From assembly GCA_037013495.1 (NCBI GenBank), contig CM072811.1:42175452-42239451 (forward strand): 64,000 nt of DNA, given 5' to 3'. The notes under the pieces are model-generated. The model was not told the origin of the DNA. It saw only the letters and a program-made list of their open reading frames with translations, and did not search any database. Origin of the DNA: Hippophae tibetana. Its lineage: Eukaryota; Streptophyta; Magnoliopsida; Rosales; Elaeagnaceae. The position numbers and the translations under genes were made by a program. This document shows positions 13,421 to 23,843 of this stretch, piece after piece (the first letter of the stretch is position 1; every line of letters starts with the position of its first letter).

Positions 13421-13678
13421 TGATTGATCGAAGAATATATCAGTCTCACATCGCTTATGAAGCTAAGTGGTAAAATATTTATAAGGGATGTGTATTCTCT
13501 AAATGACATGACGTGTTTTAGGGCATCCTAGAACAAAGTTGTGAGGTCCTACTGAACTGTCAAATTATAGTTGTGGATTCGCTGAATTTGTTGTTATAGA
13601 ACAAAACAGACAATATTGTGCCATGTAGAGTAAGACCCTGCCCTGCTGTCTGTAGGATGGAGCAATCCTCCTGCATCA
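13421..13678 (+). repeat. 5' terminal repeat of TRIM
   Basis: Runs from TGATTGATCG to CTGCATCA and aligns along its length with 13764-14034. A plausible TATA-like AAATATTTATAAGG lies about 50 bp inside. The primer-binding site begins at 13681. Confidence 0.88.
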
Positions 13679-13680
13679 TT

Positions 13681-13693
13681 TGGTATCAAAGTC
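13681..13693 (+). other. Primer-binding site of TRIM
   Basis: TGGTATCAAAGTC matches the usual initiator-Met tRNA complement for the first eight bases and lies two bases after the 5' terminal repeat. Confidence 0.85.
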
Positions 13694-13763
13694 ATGACCC
13701 AACTAGGTCATGTGAGCTTGCAATCTTCTTATGAGGACGTAAGACTACCTAAGTAGAGGTATA

Positions 13764-14034
13764 TGATGCAACAGAGACCGTATCAGTGTCAAATCGTTTA
13801 TGAAACTAAGTGATGAAGTACTTATAAGGAGTGAGTATTTTTTAAATGACATGACTCGTTTTAAGGTGTTAGGAAACCACACCTTAGGAACAAAACTGTG
13901 ACGTCTCGTTAAACTGTCAAGTCATGACTGTGAGCCCGCTAAACTTATAACTATGTACTAAAATAGATAATATCATACCATGTGGAGTAGGATTCCATCC
14001 CGATGTCTATAGGATGAGCAATTCTCTTGCATTA
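13764..14034 (+). repeat. 3' terminal repeat of TRIM
   Basis: Direct copy of 13421-13678 sharing TATCAG, CTTATAAGG, AAATGACATGAC and the GGATG-AGCAAT ending. It is followed by the GTATT duplication. Confidence 0.88.
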
Positions 14035-14039
14035 GTATT

Positions 14040-15220
14040 AATTTCTTTCATATAAACAAATGAGTATCTTATTGTATTTTTTTAATCTTATGTTAATTGA
14101 TATTTGTAACTTTCAATAGTTAAAAAAAAAAAGTTTAGAAAAAGTAAAATGTTATTTATATTATTAAAATGTTTCTCAATTTAAATATTAATACTTTTTT
14201 ATCATTTTTTAATAGTAATAATTTTTTTCACTTAGAATACACTTTTGATATTTTAGTGAAAGATTTTTATTTTTTCTTTATGAAAATTAACTAAAGTTGA
14301 AAATATTGATTTTTTTTTGTTAAATGTTCAATTCAACACTTGTTACTAAAAGTTACGAAAAATAAAAATTATTAAATTTCTCTCTTTAAAAAATAAATAA
14401 TATAAATAAGTATTAAAAAAACATAATATTTTAACAATTTTATTATAGCACGATAAAAATATTTTTCATGATTAATTGATAGAGACAATGATAAAAATAT
14501 TTTTTATGAATAATTAACTGAAAATATTTATATTATTCATGCTGTTAGGAAAAAAGAGCTTTTAAAAATTAACAATTTTTTTAATTTATTTAACTTTGAT
14601 TAATTGTCAAAAAAAAAATCGTAAAGATATTAAAATGATATTTTGATTAAAAAATTGATTATTATTTAAAAAAATAAAAATGATATCAATATTTAAATTA
14701 AAGTAATAAAACAAAATCTCTTAACAATATAAAATATTTAAAATATTAAGGTATTAATTGAAATATCCATCGGGTAACAGGCTCTGATAAAAGTACATAA
14801 TTCATGATAAGAATTTAAAATAAACACCTTAATGACTGTAGTTTAAATATTTACTCAGATTAAAAAAAATCATTTATTCATAATTAAGTGATTTTAAATT
14901 ACAACAAATAAAAATTAAAAAAAAGATTTATATATAATAAAAAGTTTGAAATATATTAATACAAAAAAAAAAATTAATTTAAAAATGTCAAACATTTAGG
15001 ATATTATAGCTTCATTTTCTACAAAAAATAATTAGATTCAATCCAATATCTATGAAAAAAAATTCACAAATCTTTCATAATATATTCTTATGTTTTATTC
15101 GAACAAAAAATCACAATTTAAATTTATTTGACTCTTTTAAAAAAAAAAATTGCAATCAATTAAACATGAATACATAGAAATAAACTGCTTATTTTTTAAA
15201 AAATAAAAATCATAGAACTA
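14040..15220. other. AT-rich spacer
   Basis: Very AT-rich with many A and T homopolymers. No gene, RNA or repeat partner was recognised. Confidence 0.4.
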
Positions 15221-15221
15221 A

Positions 15222-15360
15222 TTCAGTACTTAGCACTTTTTCCCCCCTAAATTGTAGTGGCTATTTATAAAATAATAAACTTGTCGCTGCCATTTAACGT
15301 CGCCTGGTACCTAATTTCAATAATTAAAAAAAAAAACTTTATTACTAGCTAAGTACTGAA
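15222..15360. repeat. 139-bp segment with perfect 13-bp terminal inverted repeats
   Basis: TTCAGTACTTAGC at 15222-15234 is exactly complementary in reverse to GCTAAGTACTGAA at 15348-15360. The interior is less AT-rich (GTCGCTGCCATTTAACGTCG). This is the layout of a very small MITE or a hairpin. No clear target-site duplication flanks it. It lies about 2 kb upstream of the ALOG start codon. Confidence 0.55.
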
Positions 15361-15613
15361 AACTCTGGTGCATACGTATTAGTAAAAATAAAATGTCATC
15401 TTAAATTCTAGCGCAGCTTCAAGAGGCTTTTATTTTGGAGTGGGGTCAACTAGGAAAGTATAGTCATTGTTTTACGTTAAAATATAATATAAAAAAATGT
15501 TAAAATATTGAAAATTTTCAAATGCGTGCATGCTATGCTACCTGGAGTTTACTTTTACCGTGAGCAATTCTTTTAAACTTTACTTACCTCGTTAATGATA
15601 GCCAGAGGCCCAG

Positions 15614-15804
15614 ACATACCTGGATTATCTATTATTAAATTAAAAATATATATCCATTTATCTTAAAATATGACCTAAATCAATAAATATATATATATAT
15701 ATATATATATACATACCTGGATTATCTATTATTAAATTAAAAATATATATCCATTTATCTTAAAATATGACCTAAATCAATATATATATATATATATATA
15801 TATA
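15614..15804. repeat. 97-bp tandem duplication with TA tracts
   Basis: A unit starting ACATACCTGGATTATC at 15614 is repeated from 15711, a period of 97 bp. The copies are nearly identical apart from the lengths of their terminal (TA)n runs. Near-identity indicates a recent event, probably slippage or unequal exchange between TA tracts. Confidence 0.9.
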
Positions 15805-15809
15805 ATTAG

Positions 15810-16540
15810 CTAAGTTAGTAAAAATATGAAGTGTTGATGCCGATTTTCAAAATTACACTAATAGAAAGTAAATTTAACATTTTAAAAAATTGAGAACAAA
15901 GCTGTAAGTTTTAGAGTTTTGGGTTCTAACTTAGTTAAATAATAAATTTGGTACTTAAAAGAATATATCAAAGAATTTTAAGCAAAATATATTTTTGATA
16001 TTATTATCAAGATATATGTAAGTATTTGATTGGATTTTAAATTCAAAAAATGAGACCATGGAATTATTTATGAAACTAATTATTCACAAAAATCAATTAT
16101 ATTATAACTTCTATATTAATACATGCAAGTTGTAATAAAAAATTATTTTTTTACATTTTTCTAAGAAAAACTATAAATTTTCTTCTTATTATTATTATTA
16201 TTATTATCATAACTCACTTAGTAATTTTGTATAGCACTAGAACAAATTAAAATATTATTAATATTAAAAATAAAATGAATATTTAATATATTTTTATTAT
16301 AATAATAATATTATTTTATTTTTATTATTTATATAGTGTATATTTAAACTAAAATCCTCAATATGTATAAAGAAAAATATTAAAATCATATAAAATTATA
16401 TTTATATTTATACACACGTCAATTATCATATGAAATATTATTAATTATTTTTAAAATATAAATAATTTTTATTATTTATAAATATAAATTTAAATTAGGA
16501 ATTTATATAACCCGACTGCTAATTTACGCAGTAATTACAA
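15810..16540. other. AT-rich distal upstream region of the ALOG gene
   Basis: No coding signal. Contains a short (ATT)n run near 16190 and long A/T tracts. Confidence 0.4.
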
Positions 16541-16590
16541 AGAATTGCTCATCTTCGAACAATAATAAAAGCTTACCTTGTATATCTGTC

Positions 16591-16646
16591 GTGGGGCCCA
16601 AAATGTAAATAGTAAGCATGTCATATCCACAAGGGGCCACCACGTG
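16591..16646. promoter_or_regulatory. Candidate cis-elements upstream of the ALOG gene (TCP-type site and G-box)
   Basis: In the AT-rich upstream region a small GC-richer island holds GTGGGGCC at 16591-16598, whose complement GGCCCCAC fits the class I TCP consensus GGNCCCAC. A G-box CACGTG lies at 16641-16646. Both are about 0.8 kb before the ATG. Known ALOG genes act at organ boundaries and meristems, where TCP and bHLH/bZIP control is plausible, but that link is inference from two short motifs. Confidence 0.3.
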
Positions 16647-17403
16647 AATTTATGAAATCTCTTTCTCTACATGTTTCTTTCTTTTAATTTTATATGTAAC
16701 CTAATTATTTGAATATTTCATTTTTAATATTAAAATAATATTTATCATATTATTAAAATATATTTAATAAATTAATAAAATAAGTTAAATATATAAGATA
16801 AAATGAATGATTATAATATATTATTTTATATTTTATACTCTTATTTTTGGATATTAAGAGTTAAGATTTAATACATCTCAACTGTTTATATATAAAATTA
16901 TAATAAATTAAATAATATATATACGAAAAAAAATTAAAATAAAACTGCATGTTATACAATTATTCTTTTCCCTTTTCCCTTTTTACTTGTTTTATTTCCC
17001 TTTCTTCTTATTTTACAATATCTGTGGCATTGTTCTCTCCAATCTTGTATTTCCATTTCTCTTTGATGAGTAAGTCCCATTCATGTTCATTCATTCACTC
17101 CATATTTTTACGTCCCATCATCAACGTCTCTCTCCTCTTCATTTTCACCCACCAAACCCTTTTCTTCAATTTTCTCACGATCCAAACAAAAAACCCAAAA
17201 TTTTGAATTAAAAAAAAAACCCACGATCCTTTCTCGTAATAAAATGATCCACAGTAATATTATTAGAACAACGAAGATGCTTCAAAGAAAGAGGTAGCGT
17301 GCAAGAGATAAAGATATAGAGTTAAATCAAACTTAAGTCAAATCAAACCTGATCATATATATATATATATATAATCACAAAAGAAAAGGGTTCAAAGACA
17401 GCT

Positions 17404-18075
17404 ATGGATTCAACTTCTAGAGTAATTACATCTTCATCAATAGCAACATCCGTACCCTACCCGAATAGCGGATATTCGGGTCCATCAGCAACCGGGTCGG
17501 TATTATCAGAGAATAATCAGAGTGCACCACTGAGTCGGTACGAGTCACAAAAACGACGAGACTGGAACACCTTCTTACAGTACTTGAAAAACTACAAACC
17601 TCCGTTAACCTTAGCACAGTGCAGTGGTGCGCATGTTATAGAATTCTTAAAATACTTGGACCAGTTTGGAAAAACTAAAGTCCATATTTCGGGTTGTCCG
17701 TATTTTGGACACCCGAACCCGCCAGCACCATGTGTTTGTCCACTTAAACAAGCTTGGGGTAGTCTGGACGCGCTCATCGGACGGTTGAGAGCTGCTTATG
17801 AAGAAAACGGTGGAAGACCAGAGTCAAACTCATTTGGAGCAAGAGCAGTCAGGATTTATTTGAGGGATGTTAAGGAAAGTCAGGCCAAAGCTAGAGGGAT
17901 TCCATATGAGAAGAAGAAGAGAAAGAGATCTACTGTTGCTACGGTTACAACTAGGAATGTGTCGCCGGCGGCGACTGGGATTGCCGGAATTGGAAGTAAT
18001 AGTGTCCTCGCGGGTGGAGGTGAAAGTGGTTTTGGTGGAGATGGGGGTGTTACAACTGCTAATACTACACTATAG
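17404..18075 (+). CDS. ALOG domain (LSH/G1-like) transcription factor
   Basis: Single-exon gene for a 223-residue protein of the plant-specific ALOG family (DUF640; Arabidopsis LSH, rice G1/TAWAWA1). These nuclear DNA-binding proteins derive from tyrosine-recombinase-like domains and control organ boundaries, meristem phase and light responses. The N-terminus (1-41) is Ser-rich and variable. The ALOG domain covers about 42-168, with [18 protein letters not shown] at its start, DQFGKTKVH before the zinc-ribbon insert (His94, Cys98, Cys110, Cys112), and [18 protein letters not shown] after it. A nuclear localisation signal KKKRKR lies at 170-175. The Gly/Ser/Thr-rich tail is longer than in the shortest members. 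[11 protein letters not shown] and the [12 protein letters not shown] end look closest to the LSH5/LSH6 subgroup, but the exact orthologue is uncertain. The start is the first ATG of the frame. No copy of the gene is seen elsewhere in the window. Confidence 0.96.
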   Translation: MDSTSRVITSSSIATSVPYPNSGYSGPSATGSVLSENNQSAPLSRYESQKRRDWNTFLQYLKNYKPPLTLAQCSGAHVIEFLKYLDQFGKTKVHISGCPYFGHPNPPAPCVCPLKQAWGSLDALIGRLRAAYEENGGRPESNSFGARAVRIYLRDVKESQAKARGIPYEKKKRKRSTVATVTTRNVSPAATGIAGIGSNSVLAGGGESGFGGDGGVTTANTTL

Positions 18076-18150
18076 AGGTTTTACTAAAATTCTGTAGCTG
18101 CTTTTTTTTCTTTCTTTTTTCTTTTTAATGAGTTTTTATATATATTTCTG

Positions 18151-18156
18151 AATAAA
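18151..18156 (+). terminator. Candidate polyadenylation signal of the ALOG gene
   Basis: AATAAA lies 76 bases after the TAG stop (18073-18075) and follows a T-rich stretch, a usual near-upstream element arrangement in plant 3' UTRs. No transcript evidence is available. Confidence 0.45.
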
Positions 18157-18159
18157 ATT

Positions 18160-18687
18160 TCAGAAAATACTTCTGCTGCTCCTTTTTTTTTTTAAACATT
18201 TTTGATATGTGGACATGACTTGGTAGGCATTGCATTAATTAATAAAATATTAAGTCCATTTCTATCAAGCACACCCTTAATTTTCTTCTTCAGCCTTTTT
18301 CATGGATGAGTTGAGTTTTAAAAAAATAGAAAAATTTAATTTACAATAACTTATTGTATAGTAATAATTATATGATACATTATCATAAGTTAAGAAGAAA
18401 TGAGTTTGATTAATTTAAGTAATTTATAGTTATTATATTAATTATTGTTCTCTAATAATTTTCCACAAATAAAAATGATTTAAAAAAAACATGATAGACT
18501 AAAATCAAACAAAAATCTTAAATTAAAAAGATAAGACAATTAAAATAGGTATATAATTACTCGAATTATTACTCTCAATAAAATTGACTTTTTGAAGAGA
18601 CCTATTATTTTGTTTTGCTTCCTCAAATTTTTCATCTTTGCTGTGAGATGGTCTTGTATATGTCCACAAGGAATTAACCAAGTTAAA
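18160..18687. other. 3' flank of the ALOG gene, AT-rich
   Basis: No gene or recognised repeat. It separates the ALOG gene from copia element 2. Confidence 0.4.
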
Positions 18688-19667
18688 TGATTATTATACA
18701 ATCAAACAATGAGTCAATAGGAGAACCAAAACATAAACCAATCCTACAAATAAAAAAATAACAATATATGCACATTCACACCACAAAATCAACAAGAAAA
18801 TAATAACGAACAAGAAATAATAAATTGAACATAATTTTTATCCAAACTTTAGAGCTTACATTTACAACTTAAGCAAAGTAATGTTTCACTATGAATCAAG
18901 ATGATTGAAACATATGCTTCTTAACAAGTATCAAAATCATCTAATCTCTTCATACTATAAGCATTGTCCATTTCATTTTTGCTCTAAGAATTCCCTTAAG
19001 CCCATACTCCCTCAACGAAGATATATTTAAATTTTAATGCTAAGAATGAATTAGAATATAAGAGAATAATACCTGAGAGAAACTTAAATTCAAGTGTTTT
19101 CTAAGAATACCAAGCTTCCTTCCCAACTTACAATATAGAAAAACTTTATTCTCTCTTACCTCTCTTTCTCCCTTCAAGCTCTTTGTATACTCTCACCAAA
19201 CCTTGAAGAGAAACCACTTACACTTTAGGATAGTAGTGTAAAAAAACTCACAAGCTTCACACTCAATAATGGGGAAACCGTCTTGGTCATATAAAGGAAC
19301 TTATATAGCCTCTTATGTCATTTACCGAATTATCCATTCAATTTCATACACCAAGATTCATAGAAAATCCACATATGTATAATTTCACAACAACCCTCGC
19401 AAATTGAAAATGGTAGATCGTTTATACACAAGAAGTAAAAATGGTAGACTGTTTCTACACAAGAAGTAAAAATGGTGGATTGTTTCTGCACATAAAGGTT
19501 GCACGAAATAAGAGGTTGATTAGTTATTAAGAAGGGTAAATTATTTCTAAGTAAAGATATCTTGTTTTTCCTCCTCATAATTTATGCAATATTCTTAGTC
19601 CAACCTTTGGTGCTTGATCATCCACATTAGTTCTCAAACACCCATAATGAATTTGTATCACACATCA
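18688..19667 (-). repeat. 3' LTR of copia element 2
   Basis: Aligns with 23844-24699. Shared landmarks are CAATCAAACAATGAG at the left, TATAGGATAGTA-type text in the middle, and ATTTG-ATCACAC at the right. It is longer than its partner, partly through a 31-bp tandem repeat at 19410-19500. Confidence 0.8.
19410..19500. repeat. 31-bp tandem repeat inside LTR, about 3 copies
   Basis: The phrase ATGGTAGA followed by CAAGAAGTAAAA recurs with a 31-bp period starting near 19410, 19441 and 19472. The partner LTR has only a shortened, degenerate version of this segment near 24487-24540. Confidence 0.85.
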
Positions 19668-20019
19668 AAGTTCTCCACCTTGATGCTAATCCTTGGATGA
19701 TCCATTACTTAGGTCATTCACCAACTTTCAACAACCGTGAATAGGTGGTCACCTCTACCAATTAAAACTACTCGGCTAAAGTAACAAGTGTAATATCCGC
19801 TAAGTCTTCAACCATATGATTTATCATCAACTCTATCTTAAAATGTTCTTGAATAGCTTCCCAAAACAAACACACTAACCATGAAGCTTCCTTCACATCC
19901 ATCAACCTAGTAACACATTTTATCACTGTAGAATACAAAGCCTCAACATCTTAAACCATGATCTCATGGCTCATTAAAACAAACACAACCATGAATTTCA
20001 AAACCACATAACCCAATAT

Positions 20020-20900
20020 ATGAAACTTTACATAAACAAGTTCACCATACAAATGACCAATTACACCCTTACTTCCAAAGTATATCAACATTATACTCAT
20101 TGAATATCCAAAGTTTCTCACATCAAATGTATCAAGAAAATTTACAATCTTCCCATCTACGTTAATAGCAATAGGAGATAATGCAATAACAAGTCAAAGT
20201 GTTGAAACTTGATACCCTTTTGCTATATAAACTCCATTACACCAACACTGATTTTATATCTTACCAAATCAAGCTTAGATATACCATTCTCCAGCTTACA
20301 CTCCAATAGTAATAATTATTTCTTACATGTCTAGGAATAAGTACTTGTGCTTTATTATCATGTAAAGAACTTATATCATCATTTATGGACTCATTCCATA
20401 TGTGGTATCCTTCTTGCTTATAGCATCTCAACAAATTATCGATTCCATACATAATATATAGGCAAGATCTAACCTTCAAGAGCCCTTTTTTCATAATGAA
20501 CTATGTAGATCAACCATTAGCAACTAACCTAAATGGTTCAGATGGCATAGTATCAATCCCTATCTTTGTATTCTTTTGGGAATGTTCTTTGTCATCACTA
20601 AGTCTTTTTTCGATTGCCTATGCATCTTCACCAGATTTATTTATGCATATTCCACTACTCCACCTCATTACAAACTCATCTTGCCAAACTTGGTGAGCTA
20701 ATGGAATGCTCAAAATTAACTTGTGTGAACATCATATCCTACTCAAATATTCCATCCCTACTCATTATACATTTCTTACTATCATTACACCAAAGCCTAT
20801 AACCATCAACACCACTTGGATAACCCAAAAAAAAAATTTTAGTACTCTCCTTTTCAACTTCTCACACCCAACCCATGCATTAGTAACATAATCAAACAAT
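20020..20900 (-). pseudogene. copia pol fragments
   Basis: Minus-strand phrases in several frames, such as YKQEGYHIWNESINDD in the ORF at 20261-20494, resemble the integrase-RT linker of plant copia polyproteins. The frames are broken and no catalytic motif is visible. The assignment rests mainly on position and strand within copia element 2. Confidence 0.45.
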
Positions 20901-20918
20901 ATGAAGATAAGTGACAAA

Positions 20919-22235
20919 TGAGGTGAGTTACATGTAGCTCAGTAAGAGTCTACTCTAATACATATATTTATAAAAAATAAATATTCACGATGCATGTTAT
21001 ATATTAACATTTTTTTATGAATGTAAGTAATCATCATCAGTATACCTTGTAGGGAGATTTCAGTCATAAAAATCGGGTATACATGTACTTTCTTACTTCT
21101 AAGGGATTGGGGGAGTATACACTTCAAGTAACCCAATGCATGCTTATACAATATAAAATATGTTATGTGATATAAATCTAATCATGACATGAAACCCAAT
21201 ATGTATTGGTCATCTAAATATATGGACACATGGGCGGTCTAACTTCGAGATGCATGAAGATCCACCTCTGACCCCATGTACGATCACAATATATATGGCA
21301 CATGTATTGGTCAAATCAACATCATATAGTCCCTCATCTACTGATAGTCGACTCTAAAACACAATGTGGGGTCCAATTCTGAGGTCCATGTACAATAAAA
21401 AAATCCATAATAAACAACAATCCAAGACCACAATAATACATGATCAATAATAAGAGGCACCATAGATGAAAAAACTTCAAGAATACATGTGTATGTGATG
21501 CATACATGTAGTCCATCAAAAATAGTTTGTTGAAACTAATAGCCCATGGGTACCATACATCGCAAGACAACATACAAGTGTACTACCCTCATATAAACCA
21601 TTCCATTAATGCATGTATAAAATTCTTAGAAGCAATTTAATACTCATTTCATATCAACATTTCATACTCATTTCATATACAATATTTCTCCAATGTATGC
21701 ACCATTTAATATTATAATGAGTATCTCATTTTTAAACAATATTTATAATATTATAACATTGCTAATAAAATCATAGAATCCGGTTTTTCACTTTTATGCA
21801 TAACATACGATGCATGAAATTTTATCTATAAAAACAATGCATGAATTTATAAAGTTGGAGTAAAAACCCTTACCTTAAATCCTTGACCCGAACATTCAAA
21901 TATGTATCCTTGAAACGTGCTCCAAAATGTACCAAAACCCTAAACACTTTAGAGAGAGAGAAATTTTGGAATGAGAGAGAGAATAGTGGAAAATAGGTGT
22001 GTGAAAAATAGGTGGAGCTCGCACCCTTTTTAAAGGCATTTTGTGGAGCTCATCATCAAGCTCATTATTAGTGGTGGCAAGGTGGTGTCGAGATGGTAGA
22101 GATTTTCCCAATTTTTTTTGTTTGATTCAATTTTTCATACAAAACTTTCCTATGCATCCCTATATTGTAAAACATTGTTTATAATTCCTTTTTGGATACT
22201 TTAATTATTTATACTAAATTTTATGAGGTTTTACA
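20919..22235 (-). mobile_element. Solo LTR, chromovirus (Tekay/Del)-like, nested in copia 2
   Basis: On the minus strand this 1.3-kb block starts TGTAAAACCTCATAAAATT and ends ACATGTAACTCACCTCA. Plant Tekay/Del-type Ty3/gypsy LTRs typically end with a phrase like GAGCTACATGTAACTCACC. It interrupts minus-strand copia coding remnants, has no coding content, and no second copy was found, so a solo LTR is the simplest reading. Flanking 5-mers (ACAAA and CATAA) do not match convincingly, so the edges may be off by a few bases. Confidence 0.6.
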
Positions 22236-22271
22236 CATAAACAAGTTTTTTCACCTTCATCCATGTTTGTT

Positions 22272-22970
22272 CTATATAAAAAACCTCCAATCTTCAATCT
22301 TCTTAAATGCTTTGTCTCTATTTTTCAATAAATATACCCAAAGCTTCTTAGAGTAGTCATTAACAATAGAAAGAATATACCTAGCAATATCCAATGATAG
22401 TATCCCATCCATTCCATGCAAGTGTAAATTTACATACTTCAATATGCTATCTTTCTTACGCCTTGCCAAAGATAATGACATTTTCTTGTCATTACTTATT
22501 TTGCAATGATCATTAACTAATCCATCACCAAGAGCCTTCCTCTTGTCTAGTTCTTTCAATCCTTAAGCATTAGTATGGCCTAATCTTTTGTGCCACCAGT
22601 TCATATCCAATTCAATATGGGTACCCATAGCATTTGTAACATCCACAACACTATTAAGAATATATAACATGTTCTTTTTCTTACTGCAAAAATGTATCAA
22701 CGAGCCATTATACACCTTAATTTGACCATGTTTTCCTTTGAAACTAAAACCCATGCTATCCAACATACCTAACGAGATCAAATTCTTCAACTCTAGATCA
22801 TGTCTCACACCCCTGAGAATGAACACGGAACCATTACCAAGTTGAAGGCTTACTGTGTCAATGCTAAAAACTTCATAATGATGTTTATCTCTTATATTTA
22901 CAACACCTTCATCCAATGATTTATACTCAACCCAACTCTCATGAGGTGTAATATGGAATGAATACCTCAA
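22272..22970 (-). pseudogene. copia protease/pre-integrase/integrase remnant
   Basis: Two adjoining minus-strand ORFs (22563-22970 and 22272-22559) are separated by one stop. The first has the phrase SLDEGVVNIRDK, a pre-integrase stretch (LEKN-like LKNLISLGMLDS), and the zinc-site phrase WWHKRLGHTNA. The second continues with integrase text including SIVNDYSKKLWVYLLKNR, equivalent to the catalytic FIDDYSRKVWVY block of active copia integrases. The catalytic Asp position reads VNDYS, so only the second Asp is kept. The active protein cuts target DNA and inserts the cDNA; this copy cannot. Confidence 0.82.
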
Positions 22971-22999
22971 GTCTAAGACCTATGTTCCATTATCATCGA

Positions 23000-23785
23000 A
23001 ATTGCAAGTGTTTTGGCATATTCTTAACTTGTCTCCTTATTAAACACTAAAATTCTTCCCTTACTTATGCTTTCATCTTGTGTCCTACCCTTTCCATGCA
23101 ATCTCTTTTAATTTGATAGTGTTTTTGACATTATAACACTTCACATTTCTTCTTGATCCTCAAGACTTAGATCGTGAAAGAACTTTATCATTCATCTCTA
23201 CCACTTCCATCAAGATGTAGACCTTTTGTCTTCAACTCCAACTCTTGTGTTCTCAAGTGAGAGACCACTTTCTCCAAAGAGATTCCATCTCTTCCATACT
23301 TAAGTCTTGTCTTCATTTTACGATACGACTTCAGTATATTATACAGCAAGAGATGTACAAGATCCTCATTACCAAGACCTTATTTAATATTGACTAAGTC
23401 ACTAGAAATCCTTTAAAATTCTAAAAGATTAGACTCCAAACCCTTTGACATATCCATCTTGAAACCAAATAATTGTTCTTGCAAATGAAATTTTCAGGAC
23501 AAATTCTTGAGTATAGATCTTATCCAAACTCTTCCATATACCCTTTTTTCATTCATCTCACCTTGCACCTTATGAATAGCATCATTGTCCAAGCGTAACT
23601 AAATTGAGGTAAAAGTAGTCGCTTCCATTTCCTTCTTTTAATAATCGATGAACCATTTAGAAAATCCAGATCCTCTTCCAAGGCTTGTACTACCTTCTAT
23701 TGAACTAAGAGGCTCTTCATCTTTGCCTTTTGTATGTGAAATTTACTGAAACCATCTCATTTCTCTATGTTAACTTTACTCATAA
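23000..23785 (-). pseudogene. copia gag remnant
   Basis: On the minus strand the start MSKVNIEK at about 23785, then KMKSLLVQ and VVQALEEDLDF, match the N-terminal gag of plant copia elements. Stops interrupt the frame. The remainder to 23000 carries scattered gag-like phrases; no intact zinc knuckle was seen. Confidence 0.68.
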
Positions 23786-23843
23786 TTTATTACATTGAAA
23801 TTGTCTTCAAAAAAATTTCCAAAAATGAAGTTATCACGTGAAC

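Larger units (their letters stand above)
13421..14034 (+). mobile_element. TRIM element (miniature LTR retrotransposon) with target-site duplication
   Basis: Two direct terminal repeats of about 258 and 271 bp (13421-13678 and 13764-14034) flank an interior of only 85 bp. The interior starts two bases after the left repeat with TGGTATCAAAGTC, a tRNA-iMet primer-binding site, and ends with a purine-rich AAGTAGAGGTA before the right repeat. Both repeats start TGAT; the left ends CA and the right a mutated TA. The 5-bp sequence GTATT flanks the element on both sides (13416-13420 and 14035-14039), showing an integrase-made insertion. There is no coding capacity, so mobilisation must have come from another element in trans. 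Confidence 0.92.

Noticed and set aside
13441..13500. TRIM terminal repeat considered as a Cassandra-type 5S rRNA-bearing LTR
   Set aside because: The CACATCG-TTATGAA phrase is reminiscent, but I could not identify the 5S internal promoter boxes, so only the general TRIM call is kept.
17867..18097. Second plus-strand ORF of 76 codons inside the ALOG gene
   Set aside because: It is in a different frame from the conserved ALOG protein, is Arg/Leu-rich as expected for an off-frame reading, and lacks a domain.
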